Below, piece after piece: positions 53,651-64,000 of a DNA stretch of 64,000 nucleotides. The position numbers and the translations under genes were made by a program. The notes under the pieces were generated by a model. It made no database searches, had not been told where the DNA came from, and was given only the letters and a program-made list of their open reading frames with translations. The stretch lies in assembly GCF_000687775.1 (NCBI RefSeq), contig NZ_JHXS01000001.1, positions 1-64,000 on the forward strand, written 5' to 3'. This DNA comes from Mycoplasmopsis felifaucium ATCC 43428 (GTDB lineage Bacteria > Bacillota_I > Bacilli_A > Mycoplasmatales > Metamycoplasmataceae). Positions within the stretch are counted from its first letter, which is position 1. Each line of letters starts with the position of its first letter.

Positions 53651-55489
53651 ATGAATAAAAAATATGAAGCAATTGTTGTAGGCGGGGGGCATGCAGGTTT
53701 AGAAGCCGCTTTCGCACTTTCGCATAAAGGGCACAAAACACTTTTAATTTCATTTAACTCAAAGAGATTAGGTATGATGCCTTGCAATCCATCTATTGGT
53801 GGCCCAGCTAAAGGAATAATTACAAGAGAAATTGATGCATTAGGAGGTATGCAGGGACTTTGGGCAGATTTAGCTATGATACAGCTAAAAATGTTGAATC
53901 AGTCTAAAGGTCCTGCCGTTAGAGCGCTTAGAGCTCAAATCGATAAAGAAAAATATTCGCAATTAGCTTATGAATATGTTCAAAAGCAAGAAAATCTAGA
54001 TTTATTGGAAGGCATCGTCGAAGAAATTGTAGTTGGTGAAAATCACAGTTTTAAAGGGGTAAACGTTCAAGACATTGGTTTAATTGAAGCAAAAGTTTGT
54101 GTCATTACAACAGGTACCTATATGGACTCAAGGATTCTAAGAGGAGATTCAATAACAATTAGTGGGCCTGATGGCGAAAAAACTACATCTAAATTAAGTC
54201 AATCTTTAATTGATAAAGGTTTTACAATTCAAAGATTAAAAACAGGAACTCCGCCAAGAATTTATTCAGATTCTATTGACTACAGCGAAGTCCAAGAAGA
54301 GATTTTAGATGATATTAATCTTTCATTTTCATCACGTTCAAACGTGAAATTACCCAAACAAATTGCTTGTTATTTAACTTATACAACTCCAGAAACTCAC
54401 AAAATAATTAGAGAAAATATCGATAAAAGTGCAATGTACTCTGGCTTAATAGAAGGAATTGGGCCTAGATATTGCCCTTCTGTAGAAGACAAAATTGTTA
54501 AGTTTGCTGATAGAGAAAGGCATCAAATCTTTTTTGAGCCAGAAACAGCAGACGGAGCAATTACTTACGTTAACGGTTTATCTACTTCTATGCCTGTAGA
54601 AGTTCAGGAAAAAATGGTTCGTTCTATTCCAGGTTTAAGAAACGCAAGAGTTCAAAAGTGAGCTTATGCAATTGAATATGATGCTATAGATCCTTTACAG
54701 TTGAAAAATTCTCTTGAAACTAAAGTTATAAACGGCTTATTTACAGCTGGGCAAATTAATGGAACCAGTGGATATGAAGAAGCAGCCGCACAAGGATTAA
54801 TTGCCGGAATTAACGCAGGTCAAAAATTAGAAAATAAAGAACCAATTGTAATTTTAAGAAATCACGGCTATATAGGTGTTTTAATTGATGATTTAGTAAC
54901 AAAGGGCACAAAAGAACCATACAGAATGTTAACTTCAAGAGCAGAATATAGATTGCTTTTAAGAAATGATAATGCAGATATTAGATTAGCAGAATATGCC
55001 TATAAAACAGGTATGATAAGCAAAATGAAATTTGAAAAAGTACAAGAAAAATACAATTTAATTGATGCTGAAATTGAAAGATTACACAATACATACTTAT
55101 CCAGCAAAAGTGATTGTGCTAAAAAGTACAATATTATGAACGGAGTTTCACTTCTTAATGTTTTAGCGAGACCAGATGTTGATCCAGTTGATGTTGATCC
55201 AGATTTCCCATATTTGGATGAGTTAACAATTATGGTTCGTTTATACGGCTATATAGAAAAACAAAAAACCGATGCATCAAAAGTAGTAAGATTAGAAAAC
55301 TATAAAATTCCTGAAGACATTAACTATAAAGAAGTTCCAAACGTAGCTATCGAGGCGAAACAAAAACTAGAAAAAATTAAACCAGCAACCATAGGCCAAG
55401 CAAGCAGAATCAGCGGAATAAATCCTGCAGATATTCAAATGCTTATGTTCTATTTAGAAACAAGAAAAAAGAATAATGACAAGAATTAG
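53651..55489 (+). CDS. mnmG: tRNA uridine-5-carboxymethylaminomethyl modification enzyme MnmG (GidA)
   Basis: 612 residues. With MnmE it modifies U34 of tRNAs reading split codon boxes. The FAD-binding motif is [14 protein letters not shown]. Other signatures are [43 protein letters not shown] and [17 protein letters not shown]. The full length is intact. One TGA encodes Trp at about residue 337. There is no Shine-Dalgarno, and a TATAAA box lies 11 nt upstream. Its 3' end overlaps rlmH by 14 nt. Confidence 0.97.
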
Positions 55490-55928
55490 ATTAATCGCAG
55501 TCGGTTCCTTAAACCCCAAGTTTAAAGCTCTATATGATGAATATACTAAGAACATTAATCACTTCTGTGAGTTTTCCCAAGTTGAGTTAAAAGAATGTAG
55601 TGAAGAAAAAAATATTGAATTAAAAAAAGATAAAGAAACGAAATTAATAGTTGATAAAATTTTACCTAATTCATATGTTATTCTTACAGATTTAACTGGA
55701 AAATTATTAGATTCAATTGAACTAAGCAAAATTCTCTACGACAATCAAAATAAAGATATAACTTTGATTATTGGCGGCTCAGATGGAGTTAATGAACAGT
55801 TAATTAACTATAATTTAAAACTTTGCTTTTCAAAATTAACTTTCCCGCATCAATTATTTAGAATAATGCTTGCTGAACAAATTTATCGTGGTTATACTAT
55901 TTTGAATAATAAAAAATACCATAAATAA
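55476..55928 (+). CDS. rlmH: 23S rRNA (pseudouridine1915-N3)-methyltransferase RlmH
   Basis: 150 residues, a SPOUT methyltransferase that acts on pseudouridine 1915 in the assembled 70S ribosome. SAM-knot motifs [13 protein letters not shown] and [20 protein letters not shown] with the terminal KYHK are diagnostic. It is translationally coupled to mnmG. Confidence 0.95.
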   Translation: MTRIRLIAVGSLNPKFKALYDEYTKNINHFCEFSQVELKECSEEKNIELKKDKETKLIVDKILPNSYVILTDLTGKLLDSIELSKILYDNQNKDITLIIGGSDGVNEQLINYNLKLCFSKLTFPHQLFRIMLAEQIYRGYTILNNKKYHK

Positions 55929-55929
55929 G

Positions 55930-55962
55930 ACACAAAAGGTAATTTAATTGCTTTTTGTTTTT
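55930..55962 (+). terminator. terminator of mnmG-rlmH
   Basis: An imperfect ACAAAAGGTAAT/ATTGCTTTTTGT stem followed by TTTTATTT. Confidence 0.6.
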
Positions 55963-56053
55963 ATTTCTTACGTTATTTTGCTCAATTTAAAAGTTATATT
56001 TTTAATAATTTATATTAAAATTTAAATATTAAACAATCATACAAGGAGAAACA

Positions 56054-57526
56054 ATGGTTATTAAAAAAATAGAATTAAATAAAGACAAAACGGCTGTTGT
56101 TGTTGAAGTTGAATTCAGCGGTGAAAACTGAAAAAAAATCTATGACGCAACAAAAGCTAAGAAAGTAAAAGAAGTTAAAATCCCTGGATTCCGTCCTGGC
56201 AAAGCCCCAAAAGCTGAAATTGATAAAAGAGTTACTCCAGTTACTGTTGCATATGATGCAATTGAAAAAGCATACGCTTCAGAAAATGAAGCAATTTTAG
56301 AAGGTGTTAAAAAAGAATTCCCTAATGTTGTAGCAATGGCTTCATTATTAGACCTACCAGTTTTAGGAGAAGAAGCATCAGTTGTTAAATTAGAATTACC
56401 TGTAATGCCTGATTTATCAGAATTAAAACTTTCAAAAGTTAAAGTTGAGTATTCTAAAGCTAAAGTTGGCAAAAAAGAAGTTGAAGCTGAACTTCACAAA
56501 ATTTTTGAAGCAGAAGCATTATTAATGCCATTAAAAGAGGGAGAATTAACTCAAACTGGCGACGTTGTTACATTAAACTACAAAGGTTATGTAAACAATG
56601 AACCATTTAACGGTGGTGAAGCTCAAAATTATGAACTTAAATTAGGTTCAAAACAATTTATTGACAACTTTGAAGAACAACTTACAAACAAAAAAGTTGG
56701 TTGAAAAGGTGAAGTTAATGTTAAATTCCCAGACACATACCCAGTTGCAACCTTAAAAGGACAAAAAGCAGTATTTGAATGCGAAATCGTTGAGGCTAAA
56801 AGATTAGAATCGATTGAAATTACTGACGAAAAAGTTAAAGCTTTAAACCAACCTGGAATTGAAACTGTTAAACAATTAGAAGCTCAAGTTAAAGAACAAT
56901 TATTAGTAAATGAAGTATTAACCGCAGACAATCAATTAGTACATAATGTTGCTAAAGCTTTATTAGATGAATACAAGCCACAAATCGCTTCAGTTTTAGC
57001 TAAAGAAGAAACTGACAAGAAAATGGCTGAAGTTAAAAAACAACTTAAATCACAAGGTGTTAAACTAGAAGAATACTTATCGTTAATTTCATTAAACGAA
57101 GAAGAATACTATAAAACAGTTCTTGAAGAAACAAAACAAGAAATGTTAATTCAATTTATTACACGACACTTATATGAAGAATTTTCTAAAGATTTAACAA
57201 TTACAGAAGAAAATAAATTATTTGCTTATGTTTTAATGTCAGATTCATCAAGAGTTCCTCTTAACATCTTACTTCAAATCATTTTAATGAGTAAAGACTC
57301 TAAAGACAATAAGATTGGTGAAATGATTGAAATGCAAGCTAAAAATGCTGCATTCTTACAATTCTTAACTTCAACAATGAACAAAGAAGCTTCAGAACTC
57401 AACCACGCCGAAATTGCTAAACTTGTTTCTAAGACAATTAAAAACGTTGAAAAAGAAATAGCTGAAAACAAAAAAGTGCAAGAAGAAGCTAAAAAATCTG
57501 AAGAAACTACAGCAGAAACAAAATAA
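56054..57526 (+). CDS. tig: trigger factor
   Basis: 490 residues, the ribosome-bound chaperone and peptidyl-prolyl isomerase. The ribosome-docking loop reads VKIPGFRPGKAPKAEID. The FKBP domain contains GDVVTLNYKGYVNNEPFNGG and LKLGSKQFIDNFEEQL. A long helical C-terminal domain follows, ending in an acidic/Lys tail. AAGGAG lies 8 nt before the ATG. It is a single-gene unit. Confidence 0.96.
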
Positions 57527-57537
57527 TAAATTTATCT

Positions 57538-57565
57538 AAATAGCCTTCGGGCTATTTTTATTTTA
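57538..57565 (+). terminator. terminator of tig
   Basis: AAATAGCC-TTCG-GGCTATTT hairpin and T run. Confidence 0.88.
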
Positions 57566-57570
57566 TAAAT

Positions 57571-57594
57571 AAAAAAACACTGTAAAACAGTGTT
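57571..57594 (-). terminator. terminator of lysS
   Basis: AACACTG/CAGTGTT stem with a 5-nt loop, followed by seven T on the minus strand. Confidence 0.85.
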
Positions 57595-57603
57595 AAAAGG
57601 AAA

Positions 57604-59070
<1,467 letters not shown>

Positions 59071-59266
59071 ATTTTCTCCAATATCTTTTGTAGTTAAATA
59101 TATTTTAATATAAATATTAAAATTATTTTAAGAGTTTACTTTTTTTATGATTTATTGGAAAAAATACTAGTTTTTTATTGTTTTTTCTTTAATTAATGAA
59201 ATATCACAAAAATACAGTTAATTAAATATAATTAAATTATTCTAATTAAAATACTAGGGGGAAATT

Positions 59267-60127
59267 ATGGCAAAACGATTCTATAATGGGGTTCATTACA
59301 TACTCGATGAAAAAGCTCAAGTTGTAAAATTACTTCCAGAATTTCATAATCAATTATTGAACGGTAATGGATTTAATACTCAATTTAAAATATTTGGTGG
59401 TTCTTCAATTGCAGATGTTTTAGAAACCGATAGTTATAAAAATCAATTTACAGCTTTTTGTCATATGTCGAGACTGAAACTACCAGTATTGCAAAAGAAG
59501 TATGTAAATGCAGGTATCATTTTAGAGCCTAAAATATTTGAACAATTACAAAAAGAATTAGATAACGCCAAGCAAAACTTGATAATCAAACATATAGAAG
59601 CTAAAGACGTCCAATATAACTATTTTAAAGGTTTAAATGATTATATTGGTGGGGTGCCTGACGGCTTAATTGAAAGTAAAAAAATTGTTTTAGAAATGAA
59701 AGCAGTAAATGAAAAAAAACTGCCAATATGAACAGCAAACAATAATGCTGGTGTCCCAATAGATTATAAAAAGCAAGCTCAATTATATGCATATTTATTA
59801 AATTACAATGCTTACTCAATTGTTGCTTTATTTTTAAAAGATGAAGACTATATCAATCCTGAAAATGTAGATTTAACAAAAAGAGTTATGAAAAATTTTA
59901 ATTATAAAGTTAATATTGCAGAAGCGCAAGATGATATAAAAAGAGTAACTGAATTTTTCCAATACTATTCAGTTACAGGTACATCACCCAAATACCAATT
60001 GCCAAGAGACATAAATCAAGTTGAATATTTAAGATGTCACAATGAACAGGAATGAAACTTGCTTTTCAATGACTGAAAATCTAGAGGTCTAGTTGATCAA
60101 GATATTGAATTTGAAAAAGTTGCTTAA
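59267..60127 (+). CDS. PD-(D/E)XK-type putative nuclease
   Basis: 286 residues. The active-site signature is visible near residues 125-147: IGGVPDGLIESKKIVLEMKA, i.e. Gly-x-Pro-Asp-Gly followed by Glu-x-Lys after a strand, as in YqaJ/lambda-exonuclease-like enzymes. A Gln-containing helix follows (YKKQAQLYAYLL), as in exonuclease motif III. A mycoplasma family of this kind exists (MAGa7180-like, from memory). AGGGGGAAATT precedes the ATG. The tex gene follows 11 nt downstream, so they form one unit. The substrate is unknown; DNA repair or scavenging are options. Confidence 0.75.
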
Positions 60128-60138
60128 ACAGGAGAATT

Positions 60139-62298
60139 ATGAACATATCAATTAAATTTGTAGCAAATAAATTAAACTTAAAAGAAGAACAAGTACAAGT
60201 TGTATTAGATTTATTAAAAAATGATGCAACAGTCCCATTTATAGCTAGATATAGAAAAAATGTTACTGGTGGGCTAGATGAAGAAATCATTAATAATATT
60301 TCTGATATGTATAATTACGATGTTGAATTAAATAAAAGAAAAGAAGCAATCATCAACATTTTGAAAGAAAATAAACTTCTAACTGCTGAATTAGAAAATA
60401 AAATTAAAAATGCAGAGACAAAAGCTGATGTTGAAAATATCTATGAACCATTTAAAATAGGTAAAAAAACAAAAGCGACCGAAGCTATTGCTCTAGGTTT
60501 GGAACCATTGGCATTAAGTATCATTAATGCAGATAGTCCAAAATTTAATCCATATAAAGAGGCAGAAAAATACCTCAATGATAAGGTACCTACAGTTGAT
60601 TTTGCTATTGAGCAAACTAAATTCATAATTAGTCAAATTATGTCTCAAGATACTTCAAATAGAGAATATGTTAAAAGTCAAATTTTCAACTACGGTTTTA
60701 TACAAACAAAAATTAAAAAAGATGCAATTGATGAAAAAGAAACCTTTAGGCTTTATTATGATCATACCGAAAAAGTTTCAAAAATCCCTAATCATAGAGT
60801 TTTAGCTATCTCAAGAGCTGAAGATTTAAAAATTATTTCTTACAACATTGTAGATTTTAACCTTAAAAAGATAACATACGATCTTAACGAAAAGTACTTT
60901 AAAATAAAGACAACCGGGAAAATAATACACGAATCACTTGAAGATAGTTTAGATCGTTTAATTATTCCTTCAATAATTAGAGAAATTAAAACCGATCTTT
61001 TTGAACGTGCCGAAAAAGAAGCGATTAAGCTTTTTGCAGACAATGTTGAAACAATGTTATTATTCCCAGCAGTTAAAAATAAAATGGTTATGGCAATAGA
61101 CCCTGCATACGTAAATGGCTGTAAAATAGCTATTTTAGATCCTCAAGGGAAATTTTTAGAAAAAGCATTAATTTTCCCAACCATAAAAAGTGAACATAAA
61201 ATTTCTGAAGCTAAAGTTATTACAAACAAATTAATTGATAAATATTCTGTTGATGTTATCGTAATTGGTAACGGCACAGCTTCCAGAGAAACAGAAACTT
61301 TTATTGCTAAATTAATAGAAGAAAGAAAACAAAATAATAAAGATGCTAATCAATTGCAATATGCAGTTGTTTCAGAAGTAGGTGCTTCTGTTTATTCAGC
61401 TTCAGCAGTAGCTCAAGAAGAATTTCCTTTATTAAGTGTAGAAGAGAGAAGTGCTATCAACATTGGCAGACGATTCCAAGACCCATTAAATGAATTAGTA
61501 AAAATAGATCCAAAATCTATTGGTGTAGGTCAATATCAACATGATGTTAACCAAAGAGAGCTTAATAAAGCACTAGAATTTAAAGTAGATAAAGCTGTAA
61601 ACTTAGTTGGAGTGGACTTAAATACAGCCACAAAAGAAATACTTTGCTATGTTTCTGGTTTAAGTAAAAAACTTGCTGAAAATATTATTGCTTTTAGAAA
61701 TGAAATCAAAAAATTCAATAATAGAAAAGAATTACTTAAGGTTTCAGGCGTTGGGCCGAAAGCTTATGAACAATCTATTGGTTTCTTAAGAATTCACGAT
61801 TCAAAAATTTTCTATGATAGAACAAATATTCACCCCGAAAGCTATAAACTAGCTGATAAAATAGTTGAAGAATTAAACATTGACTTAAATGATATTGATG
61901 TAAAAATGCTTGAAAACATCAACATAGAACAGTTAGCAAATAAATTAAATTCAAATGTTTTTGATGTTCAATTAATAATAAATGCCTTAATAAATCCAAC
62001 TAAAGATATTAGAGACAATAAAGATGGTTACATATTAATGGATAACGTCCTAAATTTAGAAGATTTACAACCAGGAATGCAATTAAAGGGTTCTGTTCAA
62101 AATATTACTGACTTCGGAATCTTTGTATATATAGGTATAAAACAGGCTGTTCTTGTTCATATTAGTAATATGAAAAAAGATAAAAATCACTTTATAAAAC
62201 ATCCTAAGGATGTAGTTAAAACGGGTGAAAATATTACTGTTGAAATCTTGTCTATAGATAAAGAAAGAGATAGAATACAAGGTAAATTAGTATACTAG
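60139..62298 (+). CDS. Tex-family RNA-binding transcription accessory protein
   Basis: 719 residues. The N-terminal helical domain contains TVPFIARYRKNVTGGLDEE, the YqgF/RNase-H-like domain VMAIDPAYVNGCKIAILDPQG, and then helix-hairpin-helix motifs (LLKVSGVGPKAYEQSIGFLRI). A C-terminal S1 domain (about 640-715) has LKGSVQNITDFGIFVYIG. The architecture is the full Tex/YhgF type. CAGGAG lies before the ATG. It ends in a clear terminator. Confidence 0.95.
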   Translation: MNISIKFVANKLNLKEEQVQVVLDLLKNDATVPFIARYRKNVTGGLDEEIINNISDMYNYDVELNKRKEAIINILKENKLLTAELENKIKNAETKADVENIYEPFKIGKKTKATEAIALGLEPLALSIINADSPKFNPYKEAEKYLNDKVPTVDFAIEQTKFIISQIMSQDTSNREYVKSQIFNYGFIQTKIKKDAIDEKETFRLYYDHTEKVSKIPNHRVLAISRAEDLKIISYNIVDFNLKKITYDLNEKYFKIKTTGKIIHESLEDSLDRLIIPSIIREIKTDLFERAEKEAIKLFADNVETMLLFPAVKNKMVMAIDPAYVNGCKIAILDPQGKFLEKALIFPTIKSEHKISEAKVITNKLIDKYSVDVIVIGNGTASRETETFIAKLIEERKQNNKDANQLQYAVVSEVGASVYSASAVAQEEFPLLSVEERSAINIGRRFQDPLNELVKIDPKSIGVGQYQHDVNQRELNKALEFKVDKAVNLVGVDLNTATKEILCYVSGLSKKLAENIIAFRNEIKKFNNRKELLKVSGVGPKAYEQSIGFLRIHDSKIFYDRTNIHPESYKLADKIVEELNIDLNDIDVKMLENINIEQLANKLNSNVFDVQLIINALINPTKDIRDNKDGYILMDNVLNLEDLQPGMQLKGSVQNITDFGIFVYIGIKQAVLVHISNMKKDKNHFIKHPKDVVKTGENITVEILSIDKERDRIQGKLVY

Positions 62299-62318
62299 CT
62301 GGCAAAACCAGCTTTTTA
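62297..62318 (+). terminator. terminator of the nuclease-tex unit
   Basis: AGCTGG/CCAGCT stem with a CAAAA loop, then TTTTAT. Confidence 0.85.
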
Positions 62319-62335
62319 TAAAAAAATAAAATATT

Positions 62336-62362
62336 TTAGCAGTCTAAGTAAAAGAGTGCTAA
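62336..62362 (+). promoter_or_regulatory. CIRCE operator (HrcA binding) before clpB
   Basis: TTAGCAGTC, 9 nt, GAGTGCTAA. This matches the CIRCE consensus TTAGCACTC-N9-GAGTGCTAA at 17 of 18 positions; the mismatch is C to G at position 7 of the left arm. It lies 35 nt before the clpB ATG, so HrcA should repress clpB at normal temperature. Confidence 0.93.
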
Positions 62363-62396
62363 AATTAATATATTACATAAAAATAAAGGAGGCAAA

Positions 62397-64000
62397 ATGG
62401 ATTTTAATTTTGAAGATTTATTTAATATGGATAACAAAAGTTCAGATAAGAAAAATGAACAAGACCCACTTAAAATTTACGGAAGAAATTTAACTGATCT
62501 AGCAGCAAGACACGAGCTAGATCCAGTTATTAACAGAGATGATGAAATTAGACGTATCATTCGTATATTAAGCCGTAAAACAAAAAATAATCCCGTTTTA
62601 GTTGGTGAGCCAGGTGTTGGTAAAACTGCTATAGTTGAAGGATTAGCTAGAAAAATAGTTGAAGGACAGGTACCCGAAAACTTAAAAAATAAAGATGTAT
62701 ACGAATTAGACTTAGCAAGTATGATAGCAGGTGCATCATATCAAGGTCAATTTGAAAAAAGACTTAAAGATGTTTTAAAGAGAATCGAAGATTCAGCAGG
62801 TGAAATTATTGTTTTTATTGACGAAATACATATGTTAGTTGGAACTGGTAAAAACGCTGATGGTGGTATGGATGCCGCTAATATCATTAAACCACTAATG
62901 GCTAGAGGTAAAATGCACTTAATTGGTGCTACTACTTTTGATGAATATAGAAAGTATATTGAAAAAGATGCAGCTCTTGAAAGACGTATGCAAAGAGTTG
63001 ATGCGAAAGAACCATCAATTGATGATACTATTACAATCTTACGTGGTATTAAAGCAAGATTTGAAAACTATCACAATGTTAAAATTCAAGACGAAGCTCT
63101 TGTAGCAGCTGCAAGATTAAGTGCTAGATATATTTCGGATAGATTCTTACCAGATAAAGCTATCGACTTAGTTGATGAAGCTGCTGCAACTATAAAAACC
63201 GAAATTAACTATGAACCAGAAGATTTGGAAAAATTAAAACAAAAATTATCTAAGCTAAAAATGGAAAAAATTGCTATTAGCGATGATGAAGTTAAAAATG
63301 AAAAAAGAATTAATGAAATTGATTTAGAACTTAAATCAATTGATGAAAAAATTAATCAATTACAACAAAAATGAAACACAGAAAAGCAAAGACTTGAAGA
63401 ATTATCTAAACTTAAAAAATATTTAGATGATTTAAAATATAAACTTCAAATCTATCAAAAAGATGCTGACTATGATAACGCTTCTAGAATTTTGTATTTT
63501 GAAATTCCTAAAACAGAAAAGAAAATTTCAGAAATTGAAAAAGAAGTTAATAATAGCACATCATTAATCAAAGATAGTGTAACTGCTGAAGAAATTGCTG
63601 GAATTGTTTCCAAATGAACTAAAATCCCAATTACAAAACTTCTTGAAAGTGATAAAGAAAAATTATTAAATTTAGAAAATGATCTTAAATCTAGAATTAA
63701 AGGCCAAGATGTTGCAATTAGCTTAGTTACAAAAGCTGTTTTAAGAGCAAAAGCGGATATTAATGACCCTAATAGACCTTTGGCAAGTTTCTTATTTATG
63801 GGGCCTACAGGCGTCGGAAAAACCGAACTAGCTAGAGCATTAGCGTTTTCATTATTTGATAGTGAAAAACAAATGATTAGATTAGATATGTCCGAATATA
63901 TGGAAAAGCATAGTGTTTCTAAAATTATAGGAGCTCCTCCAGGATATGTTGGATTTGATTCAGGCGGTTCCTTAGCTGAAAAAATCAGAAAGAATCCTTA
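62397..64000 (+). CDS. clpB: ClpB disaggregase, lacking the N domain; 3' end outside window
   Basis: At least 534 residues, cut by the right edge. It is a hexameric AAA+ chaperone that, with DnaK, extracts proteins from aggregates. It starts only about 25 residues before the D1 module ([20 protein letters not shown]), so the Clp N-terminal domain is absent, as in other mycoplasma ClpB. D1 Walker A is GEPGVGKT (residues 70-77). A coiled-coil middle domain follows at about 270-400, and D2 Walker A is [17 protein letters not shown] precedes the ATG, and a CIRCE box lies upstream. Confidence 0.96.

Overview
The window is a very AT-rich mollicute chromosome segment. TGA is read as tryptophan: in-frame TGA codons sit at conserved Trp positions in polC, proS, era, mnmG, tig, lysS, xfp and clpB. 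Gene content points to the Mycoplasma hominis group (Mycoplasmopsis/Metamycoplasma). It includes a short ClpB with a CIRCE box, phosphoketolase, PolC, the immunoglobulin-attacking MIB-MIP pair with an F1-like ATPase, and many small lipoprotein-like or signal-anchored proteins. No species is assigned. All CDS coordinates below use the TGA=Trp code, so many are longer than standard-code ORFs.

Layout: 1-2.6 kb is an accessory edge with a partial gene, an MG284/MPN403-type small protein and two poorly recognised exported or degenerate ORFs. 2.7-9.6 kb is mostly housekeeping: an ECF-S-like membrane protein, cdsA, yigZ, coaE, DnaB-like and DnaI-like replication proteins, an RNA m5U methyltransferase and an alpha/beta hydrolase. 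9.65-12.3 kb holds a solitary HpyAIV-like nuclease and an exported protein broken by a frameshift. 12.4-19 kb carries nadE, yebC, a ZIP metal transporter, pepC and xfp. 19.3-22.6 kb is an accessory islet: a glycine/alanine-rich helical protein of toxin-like layout with a membrane partner, then an orphan hsdS.

22.7-36.6 kb is one long minus-strand operon of nine tightly packed or overlapping genes. It encodes MIB (immunoglobulin-binding), MIP (DUF31 serine protease), and a seven-gene F1-like X0 ATPase with beta-like, alpha-like and gamma-like subunits, two large membrane proteins and two small subunits. By family knowledge MIB captures antibody and MIP cleaves it, and the ATPase is thought to power or recycle the process. 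One of the two large membrane genes carries a one-base frameshift here. The MIB 5' leader carries an (AT)8 run next to a -10 box.

36.7-64 kb is again mostly housekeeping. It holds tRNA-Tyr, -Gln, two -Arg and -His, a polytopic membrane protein, polC, a second MG284/MPN403-type gene, proS, an aldehyde dehydrogenase, pepP, the ybeY-cdd-era cluster, a C39-peptidase ABC exporter with a small accessory protein, rpiB, an anchored hypothetical protein, mnmG-rlmH, tig, lysS, a PD-(D/E)XK-type nuclease with tex, and the CIRCE-controlled clpB, which runs off the right edge.

Two general signals stand out. Many transcription units end in clear intrinsic terminators, often back to back between convergent genes. 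Several genes (cdsA, yigZ, the gene at 36985, polC, proS) have TATAAT only 6-9 nt before the ATG and no Shine-Dalgarno, which suggests leaderless mRNAs. Genes within operons use AAGGAG-type sites or TAATG stop-start overlaps.
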